Of a stretch of DNA of 64,000 nucleotides, positions 1 through 11,200 are shown piece after piece. Position 1 is the first letter of the stretch. Each line of letters opens with the position of its first letter. The stretch lies in NCBI RefSeq assembly GCF_008831285.2, contig NC_045149.1:20785035-20849034 (forward strand), read 5' to 3'. The stretch is from Nymphaea colorata (taxonomy: Eukaryota; Streptophyta; Magnoliopsida; Nymphaeales; Nymphaeaceae). A program made the translations under genes and the position numbers. The notes beneath the pieces were generated by a model. That model ran no database searches. It was given only the letters and a program-made list of their open reading frames with translations, and had not been told where the DNA came from.

Positions 1-11
1 AACAACAGCTA

Positions 12-3000
12 CTACTTCCTAAACATCCCCGAATTCAGGAGCAACTTGCTGTAATCAGCAATTACAGGAGATTTTTTCACCTTCTCCCAAATCCGTGCTG
101 AGTTACGCAACCAGTCACGCTCTGACATAGGCTTCCCAAAAGGTCTTCCCCGCATGGTTAGTACCTTCAGCAAGTAAACACAACCTTGAAGAATTTGAAG
201 AATGGTGTAAAGAAATCTTGGTGCTAGTTAATACATAAAAATTCAATGTAAAAAAACAAGATTAGCAAACCAGCAAAAATAGTTTCCAAGGAAGCATGGT
301 CTGCTGAGTCTCAAGCAGAAGTTTGAAAGTTTGAAACAAATGAAATTGTTTATTATTGATGTTTCATTCCCCCGTTTATATAAGCACTTCAACTTTAATT
401 ATAATAAAAGATGATTCATATAGTCCTTGACAGTATTACAGCTTTGATCTATTTCTTTCCCCTTTGAGTGGGGGCCTTTTCGTGCCTTTGAACCAACTAC
501 TTCATTTCAAGTGGTGGTCTCTGCAATAATTATTTCCAAATTCGTCCACAAATACAGCCTACAAGATATCTAAAGATTCTAAACAGTCCAACTATTTGCA
601 TCATCAATGATATTGCTCTTGTTGGTACAGCCTTTGACTATTTTATTTTTAAATTGGTTTCCCATGGATGATGCAAAACATTAGCTTGAGCCCCCAAATA
701 TTCTATTAGAACAAAGTCCAAAGAGAATGACCTGATCACGAAGCTTCCCAAGCATGGAAGAATAACTTTCATACTGGCCCTTTTGTGAATCTTCATGAAC
801 CTTGCATGGCAAAAAGAACAGATTTTTCACCAACCCATTCTGCTCAGATTTTCTCGTCTCAGCTTCTAAGGAGTCGTTATGCATCTTGGTCTCATCTTCA
901 CTTTTAGTTCTTAGTGGCTCTGAACCCTCTGTCCTGAATGACGAAGTGTCAAAATATTGCGAGAGCATCTGTCTCAACAACGTAATGTTGTTTGGGCAGA
1001 GTTCCTGGTCCCTTAACCTGCATATTGAAAATTTAGAAGAAAATAAGGTCAAACAAAGTGGCAATGCTGAAAGACAAAAGGATGACCTTACTGCTAGGAG
1101 ATAGCTAACCGAAAGGATGGTTTACTTTTAACAAGCATATTTTGTTTTCAGTTAGATACAAGAGACAGTTATGGGAAGGTGTCCCATAACCAGCAGCGTT
1201 TCACACTTAACAGATCATCCTGTTTTTAGTTTTCCTCCAAGACAAAACTATTGTATGATGAACCATTGCATTATGCATGCATAATACAACAAAGTCAGGT
1301 GCAAACTCTAGTCCCCAAAGTAAAACATAGGCATTTTTGTTCAATTCACAAAGTGAAGAACTATGGAAGCCGATCCAAAGGAGATTCATAGTTCAAAAAA
1401 CAAGTTTTAGCAAAAAACTTTTTGCCATCGTGTAGGTAGTCTCTTCTACCTCAACTTATGAAACATTTGTAGAATCCAATAGCAAAAGCAAAACTCAGGA
1501 CATCCTGTTCATGATATTCTCCATTTGAAAAATCAGAATAGAAAAAGATGCCTCCATTGTTTTATCTAAAACACAAAGAAAAAGAGAAGATTGGTCTTTG
1601 GAATTACATCATGGTTAGATATGTCCAAATGTTTGCATCCCAGAAGGCCAACTTTGAAGTGTATGCCAGAAACTAGAAAGGGACTGCTAGTGGGAAAAAC
1701 AAGATAAAGAAAGAAGTAGATGAAAAAAATAAGAGAAGACCAACTTTGAGTGTATGAAAACAAGGTCAGCCATAAACTCCACACTTCTTTCCTGAAAATT
1801 CTCCCTTTCTTCCTTCTCTTGAGCTGGGCTGGGACCCTGAGGATGGCCTATTGCTGATGGCATCATAGAAGGATCAGGTATACCTTGTTTCAGCAAGTCT
1901 ACCTGACAATAGCAGGCAAAAAATATATTAAATGGACCTTGACAGTTGACATTTATACTTTTATACCCAACTCCGAAGAAAATCTTTAAGAATGAAGATT
2001 GAAGAATGCTCATTACTGATTAAAAGTAAAGAAAGAATGATAAAAGACAGTCAAATCTCAAGAACTTGACACATCGTACAAATCTTTCAAACCTAAAACT
2101 TTAGCAAAAGACTGTAAATGACTCTGCTATACCATATAGGTCAATGTAACCATCTACCTATGTAAGCAATATGAGATGGAAACATAGGCAGGTACTATGT
2201 CACAAGGACAAACCTGGAAGGGCAATGGAACCCATGTCAGCATGGCTAGACACGGTATGGGTAAAGGACATGGCTTGGACGCAGCAGATTCAATTTTTTT
2301 TTTTAGGGTAAAATTTGGTGTACCTCATCTTCTTGAAAATGCCTTACATCCGCATTCACACTGATACCCATACCTATATGACATAGGGCAAGTGTATTTG
2401 CAGAAAAAAAAAGTTCATTTTCTTAAATATACATCCACCTCAAAGGAACATTGTCATCCACGAGAAAGAAATGGGGTTAAGAGAAAAGCAACCAGTGAAC
2501 CTTGCAGATGCAAAGAATGCTTACATACTGTTAGCATAAGGTGCCACATCTTAACATCATCAAGTCCCTCTGATACCACCAGCAAGACGTTACAAATGGA
2601 TGCTAGGAAAACACCAAGCTAGAACAATCCCTTGCAAGATCACAAGAAGGAAAAGTAAGGAAAAGGAATATTTCAAGTGTTGCATACATTTCTAAAAGAT
2701 TCAACGTCAACAATTTAACAAGCAATTAGAAGATCGCGCTTTGGCATCAAACTTCAAATACTAGCGAGTACCTGAATGTTCATCAGCTCATGAGCCATCT
2801 CAGCAGACAGAGATTCACCAGTTAGTACTGTTACTGCAGAAGAACCATCTGGCCTCATCATCTCAGCCAAGACAGAAGGACTAAAGACAGGCTGCATAAA
2901 GAGGAACTATATGAAAATAAAGGCATTCACTAGTTCAAAAGGCAGAATTTCATTTGGCACGAGTGAAGAACAATCTGAAAGTAGTCTATAGAAAAGAGGT

Positions 3001-3418
3001 TCTTAAAGAACAGAACCAATTAAAAACAGAAAACAAGTGGTTGTGCAGTAGTGGGCCACCTCTATGCAGTCAAGGAAATCATTACACAGTTACACTTCAA
3101 TGCAGAGCCTTATTCTAGTGATACTAGAAAAGTAAAGAAGATCACAACAACTGCCTTATAGCACTACTTCCACGGATAGCAGGTAAACAATTTAAATCTT
3201 TGTACAACAAATTGCATGTTCTTTCTATCCATAGAAAAGAAAAGTAAAAGCAGAATGTTCTGGAAAAACATCAGTTCAACAATTAGAAGTCATTTATCTC
3301 AGTTTCTTGATCTATTAGTTTCACAGTTTTCTTCATTTCTTCCCTTTCAACAAACATGAATGTGTGCATGCTTAATTGTCTTCGGAGTCGGACTCAGGTA
3401 GGTCAAGGAATATATAGA

Positions 3419-3456
<38 letters not shown>

Positions 3457-5445
3457 AGAGAAAGAGAGAGATTGTGGACAGAGATACAAGATATACAAGA
3501 CACAAAGATCTATATAAATACAGAAAAATTGCAGACACAACACATGTAAAATCCCAACTAGTCAGCTGACTTGTCCAATTAGTCAGCTGAGTCGGTTATG
3601 TACTGATTGTGTTTCAAATTAGTGATTAGTGGGTCAGATTAGTTAGTTAGTCAGCCTAGTTGTTAGTCAACCGACTAATCCATTGATTTATAAGTTTATA
3701 GATTCATATGCACATCATTTTTTGCATTTATTTTCATATAAATATATGTATTTATTTACTTACAGTCGATCAAATTGGGTAGAGAGTCAGACTCACTAGT
3801 ACCTATTAGTCCTATTTAGGGTCTTTGATGACCTGTGTCCTCTTCTGATTTTCATAACTTAGATAACACACATGCATATCAAACTTTAAAAGCCACTTTT
3901 TTAGAAAGGCCCATGCCAATCACTAGCCAGTCAACAGCTTATTGTCGACCAGTCAACCAAGCAGGCTGACTAGTTTCACAAATGGGCCAATCATTTGGAG
4001 CTAGAGACTAGTGGGCTGAAAGCCTGACTGGTGCTTAGCCTGGCCATGCAACCGACTGGTCCTAGTTTCACATGCACACACACATATATATGCACACACA
4101 CGTACATATGTACGTATGTATGTACATATGTATACATAAACTTATTTACCATGATTCATAATTTCATATAATAAAGCAGGTCACATGTAGAGCCATCGTT
4201 TGGTGATGTTAATATCACAGTGGCATGTCAGCTTACAGAAATACACAATCATATGAACCAAAAATGATTAGTACGAATTGAGTCATAGCACATGTTGACA
4301 TATGCAACCTGAGTGTCGAGAAGTATAAGCCGCTCAGAGGTGACCCTGAGTTCAATGCCAACAGTGCAGTGTCGTGCCATCGTTCTCGTTTCCTCCGTTT
4401 CAATCGGAAATGGTGGAAGCATTCCTGAAAGCAAAAAGTAGTGAGAGTTATCTCTCGTGGTACTTCTTGTAAATAGGAAGAAAAAAATGTCCACCATATT
4501 TGCATGCACATCTTACTGTTAGCTCTATATGCCTCGTAAAAGCAAAAAGGAATGATTCTAAAGTCTAGTTGACACACCCAGGAAAGTTTATGTAAAAGAC
4601 TGCAGATACCAACAAAATCAAACAATTTTTTCATTCAACAAATATTAGGACACCTGAAAATTTCACTAAGTGCGGAACTAGAACTTAGAAGCACATTTTT
4701 GTACTGCAAATCAAGTACTTCTCACGAGAAGCGATGACGCTCACCCGTTGTGCTGCTGTCATAGCCGTAGAGCTCATTCAAAATGGTCGATTTGCCAACT
4801 CCAGGGGGGCCAATAATTCCAATGACTGTGAACTCACTATTATCTGACATAAACTGCGAAATGCAATAGGAAATAGTTAGTTATTATTGGTTTTATGTGG
4901 TTCAAAGTCTTAATCATATTCTCCCCCCAATGGAGTTTTCAGAGCATGGGGAGTAAGCATCTTTCATCAAATATCGTCGTGAAGTGAAACGGCATCCAGC
5001 GACAACAGCAACTTACGACCATCATAAGAACACGGGACAGGGTAGCCGAGAATCACACTTTCCAAAGAAATTAGGGTTCCCCCGAAAAATAAATGGAACT
5101 GATTCCGAATCGGAAATTCCAACCGTACTCTCCATTGAAAACGTGGAGGCAATGGAAGAACCAGAATCTCACCAAGAAAGCAAATCTAAAACCCTGAAAC
5201 AGGCACGACCTGACAGCAACTCACCGGCAAAAGGCGATCCGGATGAACCTCCCACGAATCCGACACGAAACTGAGGGACCCGGGAGGCAAACGAGATCGG
5301 GCATAGGGCTCCTCATCCCCCCTGCCGATTTTCACTATCGATCCCCCTCCCCGGCCCCGCCGCCTGGCTTCGCCAAAAGAATCTTCGGAGGTGGCGCCGG
5401 TGCCGGAACGCCGCTCCCTCCCGTGGAATCGGCAGTGGCTCCCAT
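12..5445 (-). CDS. SMG9: SMG9-like nonsense-mediated mRNA decay factor (8 coding exons; frame broken in exon 1)
   Basis: SMG9 partners SMG8 and regulates the SMG1 kinase in nonsense-mediated decay. Exons in transcript order: 5225-5445, 4745-4853, 4309-4424, 2772-2891, 2529-2618, 1745-1902, 732-1017, 12-164. All are joined by GT-AG introns with matching phases. Exon 2 carries the P-loop GPPGVGKS (about residues 89-96). Exon 3 has MARHCTVGIE and the LLDTQ end, and the last exon ends in the family's SGMFRK tail. The N-terminal stretch with APPPKILLAKPG (start ATG at 5443-5445) reaches a stop about 10 codons later, at 5335-5337. The following SFVSDSWEVHPDRLLP stretch lies in another frame. Exon lengths sum to 1253 nt, one short of 418 codons including the stop. 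This suggests a one-base loss in a G-rich run near 5330-5365, either a sequencing or assembly error or a real mutation. Family identity is firm; integrity is uncertain. Confidence 0.88.
3541..4075. repeat. Dispersed repeat in SMG9 intron, rich in AGTCAGCTGACT-type motifs
   Basis: Within the large intron between SMG9 exons 3 and 4, short related motifs (GTCAGCTGACT, GACTAGT, CAACCGACTAAT, CCAGTCAACC) recur in both orientations. A (TA)n tract (3421-3453) with a GA-rich tail precedes them and a CACATA/GTACATA-rich stretch follows to about 4140. No coding domain is visible. It looks like a decayed interspersed element; its class is not recognisable by eye. Confidence 0.4.
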
Positions 5446-6348
5446 CCGAACAATCCTAAAACCCCAGTCAAGCTCCCACGCACGAGAGAGAGAGAAAGAG
5501 AGAGGGACTACCAGATGATCTTCATCACATGAACTCACGAACCAAGATCGAACCGAAAGTAGGAACGAGGATAGGAAAATCGAGAAAAATATCCTGCGGA
5601 ATCAAGAACTTCGAGCCGGAAAAGATGGGGGCAAATCCCGATCCTGTTTGTCTGAGGAACGAGGAATTCCGCGAGATTGCGCGCCTCCATTTGAAATTTT
5701 CGCTCGGGTTTTGGGACTTGGAGTTAATGGGTAGGTTTTCGAAACGAATATGGATCCTCCTATTTGGATCCGGATAAATATCTTGATAAGCATGGATCCT
5801 CCGATTCGCCTCCATTCGAATCCGGATAAAATCTTATTAAGATCCATGCTTCATTTATCTAATTAAAGGTGCTGAAAACGCCAACTATCAGATTTTATTA
5901 TTTAAATATATAAACAACTGATTCAATCAGCTTGCTGGATTCACTAGATTCAAATATTTTAAAAAATAAAAAAAATTGCCAAAACTTATCCATTTTATGA
6001 CCTCCTTGTTCAATATGTGGTAGATTGGCATATTGCCCATTGTTGAAACAAATATAATTAAAGTATGCAACCTTTTTATTATCATTCAAAGGTCAAGAAA
6101 AGAAAGAAAAGGTTATCACTGAAATGCACCTAACTGGTTTTTTTAACAGATAAAATAATGCAACTAGTTCATTAATGATAAAAAAAGCCTAATTAATTAG
6201 TTGGGGGTGTTGGAATGTGAAGCTTGATCTATACTTAATGGGGTATTTATATAATTTTTTTCTTTTGCAGGTTTGTCTTAATCCCCTTAATCAAGGTTTG
6301 GGAGCGGTTTTTTGTATTTTTAGATCTTTTGTGATAGTGAAAACTTAT

Positions 6349-6351
<3 letters not shown>

Positions 6352-6395
<44 letters not shown>
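6352..6395. repeat. (TA)n microsatellite
   Basis: Uninterrupted TA dinucleotides of about 44 bp, followed 90 bp later by a GA run at 6488-6505. The corresponding place in the second duplicated segment lacks this tract. Confidence 0.95.
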
Positions 6396-6397
<2 letters not shown>

Positions 6398-7239
6398 GTG
6401 GTCATAGGAGAACATTGTCTCCAAACCACACAAAAATCTTTGTTTCTTCTTTCTCTTATTCATTTTTTCTCTTGGTGTCGTGAAAGTGAGAGAGAGAGAG
6501 AGAGACTTGTTAGGAAGAATAAATTTTAAATAAGTCGATTGAAAATGTTCAGTTGGTAATGTTCAACTTGGTTTTGGTGTCAACACAGCTTATATAAACA
6601 AAAACAATGAGCAACTTAGGTCATATGATTCGTGCTTACAAAATTCAATTTAGACACAGGTTTTCACTTTTTTTTTTGCATTTTCTCAACATTTTGCATA
6701 TATTTGTACGGTTAAATTTTGATAAAAAAAAATGCATAGACACTGGACTGTGGAAATCCATGAACCCTGAATTGGCCATTCACTTTAGCTAAGCAACATA
6801 AAATATAAGAACTGGAAACTTTCAGTTTGTAACAACATGAAACGCTCATTTTTCGTGAACTTGTGGCAACTATTTCCCAAAATACTTGTCTCACCCTTAT
6901 GTTAAAAAAATAACAATGTGGAAATCCTTGAAATTTATGAAACTATATATTCTTATCACAATAGAACAGTGAAGCTGAATCCTTCTATCTGCTTCAACTA
7001 TAAGGTTTTAAGTTAGCCATGCTAATCAAGAGTTGAGTTACTCACTGGTTGTTGATTTGTAGTTTTCAACTCACCTACCGTGCCATGCACGTCATTTTCG
7101 TAACGTCCTCATCAACAATGAGTTGCAAATTTCACAGTAAGATAAACACACACATCATTGAAATGATCTTATATGAGTGATTTGGCTGGAGACACATATT
7201 AAGCCCTTTTTTATATATCCCTGCAAGAAGCATACTTTT

Positions 7240-7241
<2 letters not shown>

Positions 7242-7311
<70 letters not shown>

Positions 7312-7316
7312 CACAC
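7242..7316. repeat. (TA)n-(CA)n compound microsatellite
   Basis: About 60 bp of TA dinucleotides run directly into a short CA stretch, upstream of OSCA copy A. Confidence 0.95.
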
Positions 7317-7671
7317 ATTTCAAATTTGTCAGCTTTCAAACTTTTCTAATTATATCGGTGAAAGACAAGGTCTATTGTCATATGATTTATGAAATGCACG
7401 CATCGTTTTGGTGGCTTGAAAAAGAAGAATGAGATTTGCATATCTAAAACGTAGAATTCGGAGAATGGCACTCAACCAATATCCTAACAAAATCTGCCAA
7501 GTTTATTTGAAATGTCGCAACCGATATCCATTCTTCCTAGTATTAGAAAGAACCGAAGTTCTCTCTCTCAAGAGCTATATTGGCAACTTGCAGGTGGATT
7601 GGCGCTTCTTCATTCCTGGGTCTTTTTCTTACACGCCAAGTAGACAAGGAAGCATGATGGAAGAAAGCGAA

Positions 7672-7745
7672 GCCCGTGATGTCGCGGTCTTCTCAGAGGC
7701 AGCACAGAAGGAGCCATTGCAGTCGTCACCCAGTTGGCCGAAAAA
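7672..7745 (+). promoter_or_regulatory. 74-bp block identical upstream of both OSCA copies (copy A)
   Basis: This GC-rich block lies about 550 bp upstream of the OSCA copy A start codon and is identical to 21083-21156 upstream of copy B, while surrounding duplicated DNA has substitutions and indels. It starts GCCCGTGATG and ends GTTGGCCGAAAAA. It may be part of a 5' leader exon or a cis-regulatory element. Short open frames cross it on both strands but none matches a family I know. Confidence 0.45.
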
Positions 7746-7783
7746 TATTGACTACCAGAGAGAAAAAGAGGGAGAGGGAGAGA

Positions 7784-7848
7784 GAGAGGTGGTATTCCAA
7801 TGCTGGTGGTGGTGGGAAGCAATAGAATATTGCTGGATTCCACCTCTC
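7784..7848. other. Imperfect inverted repeat (hairpin) upstream of OSCA copy A
   Basis: Outer arms GAGAGGTGG and CCACCTCTC pair perfectly and continue imperfectly inward. Nested within is AGCAATA-GAA-TATTGCT (7818-7834), a perfect 7-bp stem with a 3-nt loop. The same structure is kept upstream of copy B (21206-21273) with one small indel between the arms. It could form a hairpin in RNA or be a small element remnant; function is unknown. Confidence 0.5.
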
Positions 7849-8294
7849 AGTTTACCGTACTCGTTCTGATCCTGCCACCTCGAAATTTAACCATGCATTC
7901 TGATTGAATTCCTTACAGAAAAACCTCACATAAGCCTTTCTGACATTAGTTAATTTTGACAAAATATGCAAGTAGTCATATTCTTTTGGCCGGCTTAGTG
8001 GAAACGACACCGACGCACTCCTCATTGAGTGGTCATTACACCCATCATGGAGAGACAGAGAGAGAGAGGGCATTGTCAACCTGACAGAACAGAGCTAGAT
8101 AATAAGACTGCATACTATCAGATTCAGTTACCAATCTCCTCTGATGCCAAAATCTGATAATAAATCTTTCAGTCCACCTGCTGCAACTCTCTTTCAACTT
8201 GCTCTCACTAGAGAAGTGGCTTCTTCTATACTTCATTCTTGTTCCAATTCCTATTTAGGCTCTTAAGGGTATTCAGCGTGTGAAACCGTGAGAA

Positions 8295-11200
8295 ATGGCG
8301 ACATTGCAAGATCTTGCAGTTTCTGCTGTCATAAACATTCTGGCCACCTTTGCATCCTTGCTAGCATTTGCCCTTCTCAGAGTCCAGCCCATCAATGACA
8401 GAGTATATTTTCCGAAGTCATATATAAATGGCAGAAGGAAGAGCACCACGAGCTCGGGGGGATTGGTGCCCAAATTTGTAAATCTGAAGCTTATAACATT
8501 CTTGAAGTTCTTGAATTGGATGCCTGAAGCACTTAACATGAGTGAAAAGCAGATAATTGATCATGCCAGTGTAGACTCAGCAGCTTACCTTCGGATTTAC
8601 CTTCTCGGGTATCGGCCTTTCCTGTTCTTTTGGTGAAATTAGCCTTCAGTTTAGCAGGATATGGCGTTTGATAACTTAAGATATTGAAAAAATTTATTGG
8701 GTTGAGTTTCTGCCTGAGAAAGTCACATGCACCTCTGTCAGTTGCTGAAATGTGATATGCGCATCTGCTGACTAAGGTTGTTTTAGGAGACATGCTTCAG
8801 TCGGTTTACTCATTTCTAATCTCTTACTTTGCATGGTTTTAGTTATCTGCAAGAAGATGCTGAAAATTTTGCATTCTTAGTATACTGTGAAGGACGTAAT
8901 TTGCTCCTATTGCTTTCTGTAGTGCAAATGTCTACTGATGAATAAATTGAATGGTGATGGTACAGTTGTTTCCTTTTGTTCTTATATTATATTCAAGTGA
9001 CCAATATCAACTTTCTTATCTTATTTTTGACAACTTTGGCTTTTGAACTTTCAGTTATTTGTTATCATTTCTGGTTTTTAGCCTGTTCTCCCTGTTTCGC
9101 ATACAGTATTCATTTCTTAAGGATAGAAACATTGGAACTTTTCCTTATCAAATGCTTGTAAAACACACTGATTTGCTTTTTTAACGGAGCATATTTGAGG
9201 CTTCATTCCCCATCTGTTTTTGCCTATTTTCTTCTTACTCGTGCCACTTTCTGTTTTTGTGTCACATAGAATAGCATTGACATTGGGAAAACTGATTCTG
9301 GATTCAGATTTCATTAGAATTTTATATAAAATTTAACTGAAGTTAACGCAGTTATAGTAGCCAAGAACAATTTAAGCTGGTATCCATGCAGGTAGGATTC
9401 CAGCAGCTGTTGCCAAGAAAGAAAAATATTAAATTCCTATGTGGAGAAAAGGTTGCTAATCCTCTTGAACCAGGAAAACGTCTATCAGAAATTCGTGGAT
9501 GAATCTGTTTATCATGATAAACTTCAGGTTATTACTTTCATGATTTCATCATAACTTCCGATTTCCACCTGGAAAATATATGATTCCTCCCTGCTGCAGC
9601 ATCTTTAGTTGCTGTATTCAATGAATTTATTGAACCTGACAATAGGTTTGTCGTGGAATGGTTTTTTTGCTTGTCGTTCCACTGTTCGGATTCCATTATC
9701 AGCATACTATGAGTAGAAATATTCAGAGATGTGGGTTCCAGCAAGGCTATTAGATGGTCTCTGGGTCTTGTGATTAACATCTGAAATTGAATAAGTTGGT
9801 GTTTTTACTTAGCCACCGACAACTTTAAAGTTTTCAGGTAAGTTATTTCTGTCTGAATCTTGCCCATTTTTTGTTGTTTCTTCAAATTCTATAGCAAAAG
9901 AGACCTTCTTTATACTTCTACGAACAATCTTTATGCATTTCTTATTTTTCCCCTTTGAGCTGCAGGCTGAAGATGTTTCTGCCAATGGCCTTTGTTGCCA
10001 TCCCAGTCCTTGTACCTGTCAATGTATCCGGCTCAACTATTTCTTTCTTGGGGAAGAACGCACTGCATAATGACATTGATAAATTATCAATATCAAATGT
10101 CAGTCCTGGATCTCAGAAGTATGACAACACATTTATTTGTAGTTATGAATTCTGACAAGTTGTAGATGCAGGTGGTATGTATTATGTGATTATGTATAAA
10201 CTTCTTCATTGACTTCTCACTATCTTTAAGTTGGTTTTTTGCTCTGACTTTTCATTAGAGCTGACAATTTCACTTTATACATGCGATAAGCCTATGATCA
10301 TCCATAGTGCCATGTCCTCACTTCCATTCTCATATAGGGAAACTTTGTAGCATCCCTGCTGGCCTTTGATGTTCCACCTTACAGATTGGTTAAACTTTTA
10401 CAGGCACATTTTGCTACTTTTCTTTTCATATGTGAATGGCTTTTTGTGTTTATATCAAGATATTGAGTGAAACCTTTTTTTTTTTGTGGTTTATCCTGAG
10501 AATAAAAATGTTATTAGCTTGTGTGAGTTACTTCTCGACTCTTCAACACTATGATGGGCGTTTCCCATTCGCATACAGGTTCTGGTTTCATGTTGGTGCA
10601 GCTTATATATTCACTTTATGGACCTGCTTCCTGCTTTACAAGGAATATAGTTCAATTGCCTCAATGAGATTACAATTTTTGACTTCACAAAAGCGCCGTG
10701 TTGATCAATTCACTGTAAGTTGTTTTCCTGATCACTCTGAAAGGATATGGTAGTGTACATTTTTCACAAGGGAAACAAAAATTAAAAGTTTTATCGGCTT
10801 GACATGAAGATGTTTAGGCATCATTCTATCTTCAGAGATTTCTGACGTAAATTATTTTATACTTTAATTTCCATTGTAGGCAATTGTTAGAAACGTGCCT
10901 TCTGGTTCTGGGCTCTCAGTATCAGAAAAAGTGGAGCATTTTTTTCGGAAACACCACCCTCATCACTATCTACATCATCAGGTGGGATAAAACCTTTTTT
11001 AATTCATTTTCTCATTCTCTTCATTTTGTACCTTGAGTTCTGAAGAACCAAATTATGATTTCATTCCACGGCAGACTTACCACCTGCAAGAATTAAAGGA
11101 TTGCAAATCCTATAGACGACTAATATCACAGTTAGTCATGCATTATTTTAAACCCTTCAAGCAGTAGTTCTAGCAGTTCAGCATACAACATACTTTATCT

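Larger units (their letters stand above)
5446..8294. other. Intergenic region between divergent SMG9 and OSCA copy A
   Basis: SMG9 reads leftward and OSCA copy A rightward from this spacer, so it should hold both promoters. From about 5822 onward it belongs to the duplicated segment that recurs upstream of copy B. It contains a (TA)n run at 6352-6395, (GA)n at 6488-6505, and a (TA)n run at 7242-7303 followed by (CA)n. Duplicated upstream sequence occupies 7429-8294. No convincing coding sequence is seen; open frames across the TA runs are low-complexity. Confidence 0.7.

Noticed and set aside
2529-2618. Apparent loss of a conserved SMG9 exon between MNIQ and VDLL
   Set aside because: On rereading the minus strand the 90-nt exon (LGVFLASICNVLLVVSEG and onward) is present with good splice sites, so the gene is not missing it.
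7610-7843. Open frames on both strands across the conserved block upstream of OSCA copy A
   Set aside because: The frames differ in length and sequence between the two duplicated copies and resemble no protein family; conservation is at nucleotide level.
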